A DNA stretch of 64,000 nt, taken from Diploptera punctata (Eukaryota > Arthropoda > Insecta > Blattodea > Blaberidae). This document shows positions 19,002-30,010 of the stretch, piece by piece; within the stretch, counting starts at the first letter, position 1, and each line of letters begins with the position of its first letter. The stretch lies in contig JASPKZ010001273.1 in NCBI GenBank assembly GCA_030220185.1, forward strand, positions 1 to 64,000, written 5' to 3'. The notes beneath the pieces were generated by a model. That model did not search any database, was not told where the DNA came from, and saw only the letters and a list, made by a program, of their open reading frames with translations. A program made the position numbers and the translations under genes.

Positions 19002-20185
19002 ATGGAACCTACAAAATTGCAGAATAATGATTTTCAAGAGCAGACGAAAAATGTCAGTCCCCATCACGCTGAAGGAATGCGTAGGGATAATGAATCTATT
19101 GATGATTTCGAACATTTGGAGCCAGAATCGTCGCCGGTAAAAGAATTTCAAGGACTGAGTTCTCAGACAAAAGTGGACAAACAACCGATTCTCGAACAAG
19201 AAGCTGCTCCAGACAACGGTGCTTCTTTGGTAAATCCAATCGCAACAGATTACTCATTTCTTCCTTCTTCCAAGTTAGAACACCCAACTGAGGATCAAAA
19301 AATGGGTCAGGTAGGAGATGGAAACTTTATCTCGTCTTCCACGACTGGTACTTTGCTAGATTCAGAATCTTCTTTGTTTAAGTCTTCAGATCTTCCTGAA
19401 AAGACTGCCTTTTCACAACCTAGTAGCAATTTACTGGCAGATTTGTCATACAATCCTGATACCAAACAAGATGTACATCAGTTTTTTGGTGGGGAAAAAT
19501 TGCAATCAGAATTTGAAAGTGATCTTAATAAGTTGAGCAGTCAAAAGTTACTTTCACAATCCTTTATGGATACAGAAAGAGAAAAGGTTCTCGAAGGACC
19601 TTCAGCTACTAGTCATGGAGATGATTTAAACAAATTGATGGCAGATGTTGATTATTTGAAATCTGAAAAAAAGTCTAATGAACCTGATTCAGATCCATAT
19701 ATCCACTCAACAGATACTACTTCTTTGCCTGAAGATATTGCCTGAAGATATTAAGCAGCATGATCTTTTCCTTGATTCCGACACAATACTTGAACCTTCC
19801 AAATCTGATATCAAATTAAAGGGAAAAGCTACAGATGAATTTGGTTCTTCAAAGTCATCACTTAGTGCTCATGATGATGAATTTCATGATGATATTTATT
19901 CTCAAGATGATAAACCAGAGAAAAAAACTGAGCCTGATGTAAAACCGTCTGCTGTTGAACCTGAACACACAACTTCAACAACAATTCCTGAACCTGTCAA
20001 ACAATTTTCCTCAGTGATTGAGCCAAGTTTGAAGCCCGAGCCTGTTCCTTCCAGTATACCAATGCAAGAGAAACTTAGTGAGAATCCTGTGCCTCCGGAA
20101 ATTCCTGCAAAATCGAAAGCTGTTGAAGACGATAACGACCTAGATGAAATCAAACCAATTCAACTCTTCCAGTACATGGGACTTG
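19002..20185 (+). CDS. Large acidic first exon, reticulon-like candidate, frame broken
   Basis: ATG at 19002 (context aaaATGG) opens 248 codons to a TGA at 19743-19745. A second frame carries on seamlessly in style and composition from 19750 to the splice donor CTTG/gtaagc at 20185/20186. The encoded region is acidic, rich in Ser, Pro, Glu and Asp, and lacks hydrophobic segments, so it is probably disordered. Early DDFEHLEPESSP resembles the N-terminal FEHLE-type motif of reticulons, which have long variable acidic first exons before a membrane reticulon domain. That domain was not found in the window, so the name is tentative. The frame break is caused by a 13-bp duplication. Codon use and length make a real gene very likely. 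Confidence 0.7.
19727..19752 (+). repeat. 13-bp tandem duplication shifting the reading frame
   Basis: The unit gcctgaagatatt occurs twice in direct succession (19727-19739 and 19740-19752). The frame reads SLPEDI then A-stop. With a single unit, SLPEDI would be followed directly by KQHDLFLDSD. Thirteen is not a multiple of three, so the repeat alone accounts for the break. Confidence 0.95.
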
Positions 20186-20259
20186 GTAAGCATATAATAA
20201 AATACAACTTGGCGACTTTCAAACATGTGACACACCCCTTGTAAATACAAACTTTTATT

Positions 20260-20698
20260 CTTATGTTTTCATTTATAAACATTGCTTTTTACAAGTTTTC
20301 TAACAATTATTCAAATATAGTTTTTTACAGTATTCAACTAGATACTATAATGATGTGGCAACCATATTGATTTTCATGGATATTCTGTGCAGTTCTAATG
20401 CAGCCAACAACTACACTTTTATAAATTACTACATACTAATTAATTACACTAAACACACTATTAACACAAAAATCACACTAATAACTAATTAAAACTAAGA
20501 ATTAAATTTCTCAAATGGCTTTCATTATTTCTTGGAAAGTGTCGGAAAAAGTTCACAATTTGTCGTCTGCTATGAATTGTTCTAGGTTCTAGGTTGCTGT
20601 AATGATTAATGTAGCTGCTGTTAGATGGCTCTGATGTCTGCATTGCCAACTTTTGGAATAAATTCCCAAATGTTTTAAAATAAATGGATGGCAGATGT
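20260..20698. other. Intronic sequence, nothing recognised
   Basis: AT-rich sequence downstream of the plus-strand donor. It includes short direct repeats of 'aactaattaaaactaag' type but no open frame, element end or RNA structure that I can support. Confidence 0.4.
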
Positions 20699-21560
20699 TT
20701 CCATTAAGCGCAGTGAGAAATTGTTCTAAGTTCAAGGCAGACACCAAGAGGGTTTTATTTTCAAATTATCACCCACCATTTACAACAAATTTTACATTTT
20801 TTCTAACGATCATTAGAACATATGGAAAAACTTCACTTAAACTAGTGTGAAATATTTTCAAAGTCCTATAGAACAACAGTGTGCATGCGCCAGAGTTTAT
20901 AGAGCAGCGATAACCCACAATCGAACCACATCGATTATCATCCTCGATTACTATCCGTCGCTATGAAATTTAAATGACCAATATTTGCAATAAATCCCCA
21001 AATGTATGTTAAAAAAATATATTAATAATATTAAAATTACCAAACGTTTATTCAAAATGGGTGTACACTTACTTATCACTCCCTAACGCTGATCCAACAA
21101 GCGATAACCCAAAACTGCAATAGAAAAATCATAGACTAAGTAATATACTCTGTGGAGAAAATAGCAGTTAGCATCACAATATTGTCTAACAGTGTCATAA
21201 TATTGTGATTTGCAAATTTAAATATATACTTCAGAATTGTCTAATAATATTTTAAAAATTGTTTGAAATATTAAATAATGTTAGTAAATACAGAAGAAGA
21301 TCTACAGTTTATGACAATATAACAGAAAAATCAAGCGCTAGTAGAAGTGCTGTTGAGCCGCTATAGTTTACAAACAATATAACTGAAAAATAAAGTGCTA
21401 GTAGAAGTGCAGGTGAGCCGAACATATTTTTCTATGATATTTAACTATATATGTAACATGAAGACATGGCAGCCAGAGTAAACCGCTTCATGTTTGTTGG
21501 CGCATGCGTGGTGGTGTCTGCCTGGGACTTAGAAAAAATTTTCACTGCGCTTAATGGAAA
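20699..21560. mobile_element. DNA-transposon-like element with inverted ends, carrying repeat P
   Basis: The left end 'tccattaagcgcagtgagaa' (about 20700-20719), followed by ttctaagtt and ggcagacacca, is mirrored at the right by 'tgcctgggacttagaaaaaa' and 'actgcgcttaatgga' (about 21518-21556). The inverted ends are about 50 bp. The interior 20825-21420 is repeat P copy 3, including a small internal duplication of the acaatataac-gaaaaat segment at 21318-21415. Confidence 0.65.
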
Positions 21561-22054
21561 GATTATCCATAAATTCCCAAACATTTTAAATTAATGGACA
21601 TAAACCAACTTCCCAATCTCTAACCTAACGAAACAAATAATATTATGCATATTATTTAATAAACTATAAACTAATTTTATGTATACTAACTTGTCCCATC
21701 GGAACCAAACAAAATTAAATTAATTTCTTAAAACATGGTTTGGAATTATTTGCATATGTTGGTAACACCGATTTGAGAGCCATCTAGCAGATGTTACATT
21801 AAGCATTTTTGCATCTGTAGAACTCGATTCACAATATTCGTGTAATTATATAAATATTTAAAAATCGTAAGAAATTGCTTATTTTAGGAATTCACGTTAT
21901 GGGGTATATTCATTTAGGTAAAATTTAATCACTCACCTCATATTTAATGTTTATAAATGGTTCCAGAGTGTTTAAAATAGTATGAAATGTTATTATAAAG
22001 GTCAAAAAGTGTTTAGTACAACTGTGACATAAGAATGTTATATGGAAAATTCAT

Positions 22055-22235
22055 CATCATCATAGTACATTCACGAATTTAGGCCATTTGTTGACCTGTT
22101 TCGGCCTCAAGAGAAACACCATCCAGAAGTCTTTTGAGTGGACGTCCTAGTCTTCTTCTTCCTGCGGGTTGATATCTTAACATTAGTTTGGGTATTCTGT
22201 GATCTTCCATTCGATGAACATGTTGTTGTTGAGAC
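22055..22235 (-). mobile_element. LINE-4 3' end
   Basis: The reverse complement encodes HRMEDHRIPKLMLRYQPAGR, then RRRPGRPLKRLLDGVSLEAE, the LINE-4 C-terminus also present at 58915-59255 and 62990-63345. It ends at an atgatgatg tail (reverse 'catcatcat' at left). Next to it, 22236-22500 is a GC-richer unassigned stretch with a tRNA-like 'tagtccagtggtaggctgc'. Confidence 0.85.
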
Positions 22236-22499
22236 TTGAAAGTAGTTTTGAAGTTCCTTAGGACAGGTTACTGGCCCGACGCTAAGTAGTCCAGTGGTAG
22301 GCTGCTACCTTTTAGTCTCTGGACAGACATTAGGATACCGCATTTACTCAGTACCTGATGGAACGGTTATACCGCCGTGACTCGGTCCTCAGAGCCTCGT
22401 TTGTGAAAACGGGTTGTACCACGAGAAGGTGAGGATGAGAATTGGGTAGGAGAGGTTATACACACTTCACTACCCCTTACAACCCTATATGGAAAATTG

Positions 22500-23250
22500 T
22501 GGCAGACAAATAGTAAACCTCAGCCAAAGTACCTGCTGATCTCTTTTTGTTAATAATGGGGGCGGGGTGTATCACGATCAATTTTTACTTATGCATTTTA
22601 ACACAACTTAAATACAACAAATATGCATATATTTATATAATTATTCTTTTTAAGCACTGGGAAATTATTACCTTTATCACATTTTAGTCGTAAATATTGA
22701 AAACAATGTGGGACTATTCCTGTCCCGACCGCTCTAATAATACATCATGGAGGTCATGACCATACTAATAACTGAGGTTACAACTATTATTCTATGAGTT
22801 ATTGTATGAACCAGCGATAAACTCTCTAATAACCAATGATTACCACGTTAATTATTACATCACTTTACGTCTGCTTTTACATATTAAATTAATTTAGAGT
22901 ACGTAGAGTAATTGAATTAGGTTAGGATAGCTTTTAGTTTCCTAGACGTGGGGTTAGGATAGTTTTTAGTTTCATATACATATATAACAGTTGTCTACAA
23001 TAGCAGTTTGTCCTATAACAGTTCTTCTATTACATTCCAAAATGGCCGACAGTTAAAATGGAAATTGCATATTTAAGCTAATTTATTTCATATAATGTTT
23101 AAATACTTCATTTGTGCTTCTTTTCCAAAGATTCATTTCATTAATGCCATTACGTAATAGGAATATTTGCATTAAAATTGTAATCAATAGCGTAATTAAA
23201 AATCAACTGTAATACACCCCAACCAATAATGGTCAAACTCCTAGCTAAGA
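22500..23250. other. AT-rich intergenic or intronic sequence
   Basis: I see only a short internal duplication ('gttaggatagcttttagttt' and 'gttaggatagtttttagttt' near 22921 and 22953) and no gene, element ends or RNA. Confidence 0.4.
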
Positions 23251-23255
23251 TAAAT

Positions 23256-23657
23256 CTAGTTAGTGTGTGTATTTGTATTTTTGATTATCTTTTCGAGTTC
23301 AGTATTGGAGCTATTATGTTGCACTGATTTTTGGGAGTATTTTTCCTGCGGTTGCATATTCCAATATCCTGTACATGTTGGCTGCAACCCATGATTCTGT
23401 ACTGTAACTGCTAGGCATCTGCTTGGCACATGCTCATGGTATATGGTTGTGTCACATGTTGGAAAGTTATACCTAAATTTACTTCTAGCTCTTAAATTGT
23501 AATGTTTTAGTGTGTTGTTTCTATGCTTTCTACTGTGGCCTGTTAATATATACCAATTGATTTTATTTGATGCAACTATTTTTAGGGGTTTTTGGAAAAA
23601 CAGTAGTTTATCTTTCCTAATACATTTTTTTAAGTCCTTCAGAATAACAGTGCGCAT
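23256..23657 (-). CDS. Unrecognised 133-codon open frame
   Basis: The ATG lies inside a repeat motif (gtgcgcatgcac) shared with repeat P and the element at 30693. The peptide is basic and has several Cys and His residues (FPTCDTTIYHEHVPSRC) but no motif I can name. It may be a mobile-element remnant or a chance frame. No splice partners were identified. Confidence 0.2.
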   Translation of the reverse strand: MRTVILKDLKKCIRKDKLLFFQKPLKIVASNKINWYILTGHSRKHRNNTLKHYNLRARSKFRYNFPTCDTTIYHEHVPSRCLAVTVQNHGLQPTCTGYWNMQPQEKYSQKSVQHNSSNTELEKIIKNTNTHTN

Positions 23658-23797
23658 GCACGTGAGTTTATAGAGCTGTCGCTAAGATACCGGTATCTTT
23701 GAAGCCCTACATAAAGTTTTTGAGCTTTCGCTAGATAGCAGCACATGTCTGTGAAATTGGTATGACAACAACTTCGAAATAAATTCCCAAGTGTTTA

Positions 23798-24107
23798 TTA
23801 GCTGTGGTGTCAAGGTAGCGCTGCCATGTCACGCAGCAGGCCCGGGTTCGATTCCCAGTCAGGACACGCTCCTAGGTGAGGTTTTCTTAAGGGTTTTTCC
23901 TCACCTGTAAGACAAATGTCAGGAAGCTGAGGGCCCATTGGTCCCCGAAAATCATCCGGCCATCATCATCATCCTTTACTGGTGTGGAAAGAAATTGGAA
24001 GCTACCACACCAATAATTTCCTAGTAAAGCTGCAAAGCATAGCATGAAAATGCTATGATTGCAATGAAAGACCTGCCCTCGGGCAGAATTACTATGGATG
24101 GATATTA
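23798..24107 (+). mobile_element. SINE-A, plus orientation, complete
   Basis: The head is 'gctgtggtgtcaaggtagcg' with a B-box-like GGTTCGATTCCC. The body has the shared 'cctgtaagacaaatgtcagg', 'agcatagcatgaaaatgc' and 'gggcagaattactatggatg' segments, ending in the ggat repeat tail. It shows the element's own sense direction. Confidence 0.92.
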
Positions 24108-24291
24108 CGAATGGATGTATACACCAGCTTCTCCCTTCCTAATTTAATAACAAAGTAAATTACATGCATATTATTTACTGAAGTGTACTCTAATCTCATG
24201 TACACTAACCCAACAAAAATAGTGTAATTATTAATTAAATAAAAATAAAACGTAGTTTTATTTGATTTTCATATTTATTATATAATTCAGT

Positions 24292-24324
24292 GACAGCTGT
24301 TTCGGTACACTGTACCTTCTTCAG
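24292..24324 (-). ncRNA. Hammerhead-like core motif
   Basis: The minus strand reads CTGAAGA, an extra A, the stem GGTAC/GTACC closing a 3-nt loop, GAAAC, a 4-nt loop and GTC. GAAAC-loop-GTC is the usual short stem III and cleavage triplet of minimal type I hammerheads. Only two stem I pairs adjacent to the core are obvious, and the extra A is non-canonical. Confidence 0.35.
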
Positions 24325-25309
24325 ACATGTTAAATTATGAATTGTGTTCCAACTGATCTAAGCAACAATAGTGTAATTGTAATGTTAACGTGTTTCATGT
24401 AAATAAATAAATGCATAAAATTTGTAAAATAATGTAAAAGTATACGTTGAAAAACGTTTACAATGTTACAAATGTTAGTAAAGACAGAAGAAGTATTACA
24501 AGAATATACTTTGGAAAATCAACGGAAAGGTAATGTACTGTTGAGCCAAAGTTTTTAAAAAATATTTAATTACTTAATGTGATATAAAACAGAATTTACA
24601 AGATAAGACTTTGCATTGAGGTTCATATTTTTATAAACTAAATTACTAATATCATAGGTTCAATGGTTGGAAGCTAATATTCCTGTCTTTATATTCTTAA
24701 ATGTCAATTGTCAAGCAGTTTTGAACTAATCAATTTATGCAATTTATCTCACAATTGTTACGTATTAGATATACAGTATTTTTAAGATGGCTATCCCAAT
24801 GAAAAAAAAATTATAATAAATCTAAGAAGTATACTAGGGACCTAGAGTTTCGTATTCAACACTCTATTAAATGCAAGAAGAAGAAAAGGATATTGTAGTG
24901 CAGATATCTTAATTTTTGTAATAAAAAAATGCAGAAAATAAGACATTAATGTTTTTATTATTCATTTCATACATCTCAATGATGGATAAATCATATTTGA
25001 ACATGGCAAATATCTATTAATAATTCTTACACGTTAATAAAATACTGCTTTTTCTAGATTAATAAGTTATTATATATATATATATATATATATCTATATT
25101 TATATAATAACTTATTGTACTTGTGCAAAATTTTCGATTTTTTAAGCCATTTTTCGAAAAATTCGTGCATTTTTCCGGATTTTCGAGTGCACCAAAATAT
25201 CCTCCATACCAGACTTAAAATAATCTATTAGAAAAATTATACGCTCAGACTGGGGCTTGAACCTAGGTCCATTTATGTTGTAGAATGTAATTAATAATCT
25301 GAGAAATAT

Positions 25310-25400
25310 GTATATGACATGAAAAGAAAAATTAATGCCTAAACCAGGATCTAAACCCTGGACCTCCCAACTCTATACGTTACTGCAATACCATCTTCAC
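25310..25400 (-). mobile_element. SINE-H fragment
   Basis: The stretch 'tgacatgaaaagaaaaatta' followed by 'ccaggatctaaaccctggac' has the reverse of a degenerate B box. It matches the copies at 53070-53175 and 53565-53690, which also read as reverse tRNA-like heads. Confidence 0.55.
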
Positions 25401-25576
25401 TATCCAGACTCTCAGTATAAACATTAATTTTGTTTTTCTTATATACAATTCTCTATCATAAGAGGCAGTGTGACATTGCTCTCAGTGTCATCTTATGGAT
25501 TTTATAACAAGAAAATATTTTTAATGAGAATGTTCTACTTTATAGCAGTAATGCTTTTATATTTCAGTATTATAAT

Positions 25577-25694
25577 TGAATTTTGACATTTAGCAATGAA
25601 AGCTAAATATGACATGAAAAAAAAAATCCCGGTTCAGTCATTCATTTTTCTTTTCATATTGTTTTGGCTTTCATTGCTAAATTCAAAATTCAAT
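25577..25694. repeat. Short inverted repeat
   Basis: The strings 'ttgaattttgacatttagca' at the left and 'tgctaaattcaaaattcaa' at the right are near-complements and enclose about 60 bases. It is probably a foldback remnant. The same string recurs beside the SINE-H copy at 53565 (ttaaattttgacattaagca). Confidence 0.6.
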
Positions 25695-25695
25695 C

Positions 25696-26392
25696 AACTA
25701 ACTCACTGGCTCTATCGAACCCATAGCTTCATTGTCACACGGACATAAGCTCTCCATACATCCCTATCCTGAACGAATGTTTTCCAATAATTCCCTGTAT
25801 AATCTACTTTCCTCAAATCATAGTTAATGTTATTCTTCCACCTCATTCTGGGCGTTTTCCTTCTGGTTTTCCTACAAGAAGCTTCATGTCTTTCATTCCT
25901 CATTTGTGCCACATGTCCTGCCCATCGCAGTCTACGAGACTTAATTGTTCTTATTATATCTGGCTTCGTATAAAGACCATGCAGTTTACTGTTACATAGT
26001 ATCCTCCATTCACCTGTCTGTTCATCTCTCTTTGGTCCAAAAATTTTCCTGAGAACTTTATTCTCCAAAATTTTCCTGAGAACTTTATTCTCAAATACTC
26101 GTAATCTTCTCTCCTCCCTTAAAGTAAGAGTCCATGTTTTGCATCCATATAACTGGTAGAATAATAGTTTTATATATTTTCAGTTTAATGTTTTTTGAAA
26201 GCAGTTGGGGGACTCCAGGAGTCCCTGTAATATATAATAGCATACATTTTCAGAATTGAACCAATGTTTAATTTCCTAATGCATCTCATTCCTATTTGTG
26301 ATTATTGTTTCTAGGTATTTGAATTCAGGCACTTCTTCAAACTTTTCCTCATTTGTCATTAGCTGTTCATTTCCATTATATTAATCTTCTTG
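25696..26392 (-). pseudogene. LINE-2 RT C-terminal copy with internal duplication
   Basis: The minus strand encodes the LINE-2 tail ENKVLRKIFGPKRDEQTGEW through RRLRWAGHVAQM to RMRWKNNINYDLRKVDY. A 27-bp tandem duplication at about 26038-26092 (repeated 'ttttcctgagaactttattc') breaks the frame. Further 5' sequence to 26392 matches the LINE-2 thumb region. It has no catalytic domain. Confidence 0.85.
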
Positions 26393-26395
26393 AAT

Positions 26396-26540
26396 CTTGT
26401 AAGCCCATCTTTCCCTTAACAGAGATTTAGGCACTCTCCCCCTACAAGGAAGAATTTGAACCATACTAATTGTTTTCATATAGACGTCATTTGAGTGGTC
26501 TGTGGTCAGTGTTCCACCTCACACTGACATCTAGGAAACT
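26396..26540 (-). mobile_element. SINE-B 3' fragment
   Basis: Contains 'acagagatttaggcactctc' and 'cctcacactgacatctagg', the reverse of the SINE-B tail half. The tRNA-like head is missing. Confidence 0.75.
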
Positions 26541-26957
26541 AATATTATAATAATTACAATTTTAATTAATTTTAGTTTGCCCAGTTATTAAATATGTTGT
26601 TGTATATTGTAGTTTTTAAGAAATTAAATAATTTAAAAAATTAGAACACGAAAATGTTAAAATATGTACCATGATTCTATGTAATATCACTAGGAATATG
26701 TAAAATGGCTAATAACATATAAAAATACATAAAATAAAATTCATTAGTTGTGACCTTGGCATATTGATTTGTAAACAGTTTTTGCCAGTTCTAAATAGCA
26801 AGGAACAAAATATGTAATTATTAGAGTCTGGATTTGTATGCAAAATAAAGTACTAAATATGCATGAAAAATGTAGAAAATATGGACACTAATATGCAAAA
26901 CAGATTGTAATAAAATCAATTAAATTATTTGCTTTGTGGGTAAACTTGACGTATTCC
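26541..26957. other. AT-rich sequence without recognisable genes
   Basis: Only poly-A/T-rich intronic-type DNA is seen here, with no element ends or open frames that I can support. Confidence 0.4.
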
Positions 26958-27090
26958 TATTTTTTTCAGTTTATAAGGAAGGTTTTTTTGTGTGAAGCTC
27001 CTTCGTTTGTCAGTGAAGAAGGTTTTATACAATGAAAATGTCCTTTCTACACCATATGATGTCACAGGTGCATGTGAAAACACCAGTTCT
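26958..27090 (-). pseudogene. hAT-like transposase C-terminal fragment
   Basis: The minus strand reads APVTSYGVERTFSLYKTFFT then DKRRSFTQKNLPYKLK. The pattern (aliphatic, S, x, ERxFS, xYK, x, DKR) resembles the dimerisation region at the C-terminus of hAT transposases, which normally has 'S.ERxFS'. A second diverged copy is at 31440-31640. No zinc finger or catalytic domain is nearby. Confidence 0.5.
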
Positions 27091-27461
27091 TCTTCTGTGA
27101 ATTATGCTTATATCCAATTGATTGCAGAGACTAGGGCCTATATTAATTTAAAAAGTATTAAATAATAATTAATTAATTAATTACTAGTAATTAGCTGAAG
27201 GGAAAATTATAATTTAATACGGCATTTAGGAGTAAAATATGCATTTATGCATTAAAATCTAAAATAAGCATTTTCCCCCAGAATATGCATTTCTATGCAC
27301 TGCTCAAATTGTTTGTGAAGGGACCACTTAACATGTAAATCATTTCTGCATACTTTTTATGCGTAAAAAAAAAGAACATGCATTTTGCATACCAATTTGG
27401 GCTCTGGTAATTGTATATAATACAAATCCCACCTCTGGTAATCAGAAATGGATTAATTTTC

Positions 27462-27580
27462 ATCATCATCATAAGCTTCTTCAAGGTATGGTTGGCCCGT
27501 TCCGCTCCCCGGCGCACTACATGCCGCAGGTGCAGGTCGTCCTTCCAACGACGTTTTGGTCTTCCTACATTGTGGATTAA
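27462..27580 (-). mobile_element. LINE-7 3' end
   Basis: The reverse complement encodes VGRPKRRWKDDLHLRHVVRR-type sequence and ends with an atgatgatg tail. It matches the plus-strand copies at 47617-47817 and 50975-51290. Confidence 0.75.
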
Positions 27581-27644
27581 TTTTATTTAAAAAATAACAG
27601 TTTAAATTAATTTATTATTTTAAATGTTAGGATACCAAAGATGG

Positions 27645-27775
27645 TACTGATGTATAGTTCTGTAGGACGAAGATCGAGGGGAAAACCAAGAAAGCGCTGG
27701 GCTGAACAGATGTGAGATCAGAACAGGCAAAGATCTAATCCATGAAGGATGATGATGATGATGATGATGATTTTA
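27645..27775 (+). mobile_element. LINE-8 3' end
   Basis: It encodes GRRSRGKPRKRWAEQM, the usual basic terminal block of this LINE group, then a run of gatgatgatg that forms the 3' tail. Only the last 100 bases of the element are present. Confidence 0.65.
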
Positions 27776-27944
27776 AATGTTCCTATGAAGATTAAAATAC
27801 TTCATTTTTTAAATTTTTCAACTCTGTACATTATTTGTTTATTAGTTGTGCCAAAAAAATTACTTATACTACAAGAGGTCGCTATCTTGATGCTACATTA
27901 AAATATTTTGTACTTAAGTAAAAACAATAGACATATTTTAAAAG

Positions 27945-28660
27945 GGACTATTGAGTAACACTAAGAAACTGGGACTGGAAGTAAATATCAATAAAACTAA
28001 ATATATGGCCAGATATAGAAATACATTATATAATGGAAATTGACAGCTATTGAAAAATGAGGGAAATTTTGAGGAAGTGGCTGAATTCAAATAAGTAGGA
28101 ACAATAATCACAAACAGGAATTAGATACACAAATAAATTAAACATAGGCTTAATTCTGGAAATTTGTGCTATTATGCATTACAGGGACTCTTGTCTCAAC
28201 TCCCTTCAAAAAATGTTTAACTGAATATATATAAAACTGTTATTCTACCAGTTATATGAATAGGAGGAAAGGAGATTACGAGTATTTGAGAATAAAGTTC
28301 TTAGGAACATTTTTGGACTAAAGAGAGATGAATAGACAGGTGAATGGAGAAGACTGCTTAACAGTGAACTATATGGTCTTTATAGGAAGCCAGATATAAT
28401 AAGAACAAAGTCTCGTGGACTGCGATGGGCAGGACATGTGGCAAGAATGGGGAATGAAAGACGTGCATGGAAGCTTCTTGAAGAAAACCAGAGGGGAAAA
28501 CTCCCAGTTGGTAGACCAAGAATGAGGTGGGAGAATAACATTAACCACGATTGAGGAAAGTAGATTATACAGGAATGATCGGAAAACATTACTTGTGTAT
28601 AGGGATATATGGAGAGCTTATGCCCGCGCGGTCACGAACTTTTGGGTTCGATAGTGAAAG
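27945..28660 (+). pseudogene. LINE-2 RT C-terminal copy
   Basis: Plus-strand frames with several stops and shifts include KKLGLEVNINKTKYMARYRN (palm region after the catalytic motif), the EYLRIKFLGTFLD block, IGSQI, and LRWAGHVARMGNERRAWKLL-type sequence. It ends 'ttttgggttcgatagtg'. This is one of the longer LINE-2 relics but is clearly dead. Confidence 0.8.
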
Positions 28661-28959
28661 TTATCTTTGCTCTGATATCTACAGCTGTAGAGCTGTGTGA
28701 TCGGAGAATAGTTTTATTTTCACTCTGAGAATGAAACTGAGGCTGGAGTTTAAAGAAATATGAAGTCATTGCTTGAGACTCAGGTTTATTTCCGGGCGAT
28801 GACGTGCAAAGCAGAAAACGCACCTGGCGTCATGCACATGCTAATATTCTTTGAGAATTATAATACTGTAGTGGTAGAATATTTTCGTGACTCTAGTATT
28901 ACTTCAACATTCTAACAACTAACGGTTCATAACAATAATTAAATTCAGCAGCCATACAT

Positions 28960-30010
28960 TATGCCATTATCATAAGTAATGCCACTAGTGATTTCAAAAT
29001 TATTCATCAATTCACAAAGTGACGAGTGAATTTATCTAGAGAATTTGGAAATCAAGAGTGGCATTTGTTGGATTACTTAACGTATAAAATTAAACTGTTT
29101 ACTCACAAATAATTATTTAAATATCCATCCATCCATAGAGAATTCTGCTCGAGGGCAGGTATTTCACTGCAATCGTAGCATTTTCATGCTATGCTTTACT
29201 AGAGAATTATAGGTGTAGTCGATTCTCGTTGCTCTCCACACAGGTGAAGGATAATGATAATGGCCGGATGATTTTCGGGGACCGTTGGGCCCTAAGCTTA
29301 CTGACATTTGTCTTACAGGTGAGGAAAACCCTCGAAAAAAAAAAACTCGCCCAGGAGCCTGTCCCGACCGGGAATCGAACCCGGGCCCGCAGCGTGATAA
29401 GACAGCACGCTACCTCGAGACCACAGCGGTGGACTATTTAAATATAGTTACCAGTATTTTAACATATTTATATATTTAATGCAAACGGCGATGTTTGAAA
29501 ACGAATCAGAAATGTGAGGTTATGTATATTCACTGCAACTTGATCATATTATTTATTACCAAATAGGATCACAAAAGCAGGAGCTGATAAAAAGAAATCG
29601 ATAAAGAACGAGATGAAACACGGCTGTCATTGGTTGTAAAACAAGATTAATTGAAACGTGATTGATCATTGACTGCCATTTGGGGCATGAGTTAAATAGT
29701 TATAAGTAATGTCACGAGTGATCTCCATATTATCGATAAATTCATTAAGGGACGAGTGAATTTATCTAGTAGATTTGGAAATCAAGAGTGGCATTTGTTA
29801 GGACTATTTAACGAATAAAATTAAGCTGTTTAATCACAAATAACTATTTAAATATAGTCGTTTTAAAATATTTTTTATATTTAATGTAAACGGCGATGTT
29901 TGAAAACAAATGAGAAATGTTTGGTTATGTTTCATTTGTTAATCTACTGCAACTAGATCATATTATTTATTGTCAAATAGGATCGCAATATTGTAAGAAT
30001 GTGCCCTAGT
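28960..30010 (+). repeat. Diverged tandem duplication, left unit carrying a SINE-A
   Basis: The sequence 'gaatttatctagagaatttg' (29031) and its followers recur from 29759 ('gaatttatctagtagatttg'), through 'aacggcgatgtttgaaaac' (29485, 29890), to 'gatcatattatttatt' (29540, 29956). Removing the SINE gives two units of about 400-420 bp. A shorter related piece lies at 32660-32750. Confidence 0.8.
29125..29434 (-). mobile_element. SINE-A with target-site duplication and empty paralogue
   Basis: The 310-bp insert is flanked by tatttaaatat at 29114-29124 and 29435-29445. The second unit of the surrounding tandem repeat shows the single, unoccupied site at 29847-29860. This fixes the SINE-A borders: tail 'ccatccatccatag' on the left, head '...cggtggac' on the right. 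Confidence 0.95.

Noticed and set aside
18909..19287. Minus-strand frames of 96 and 63 codons opposite the acidic exon
   Set aside because: They are antisense shadows of the plus-strand coding exon.
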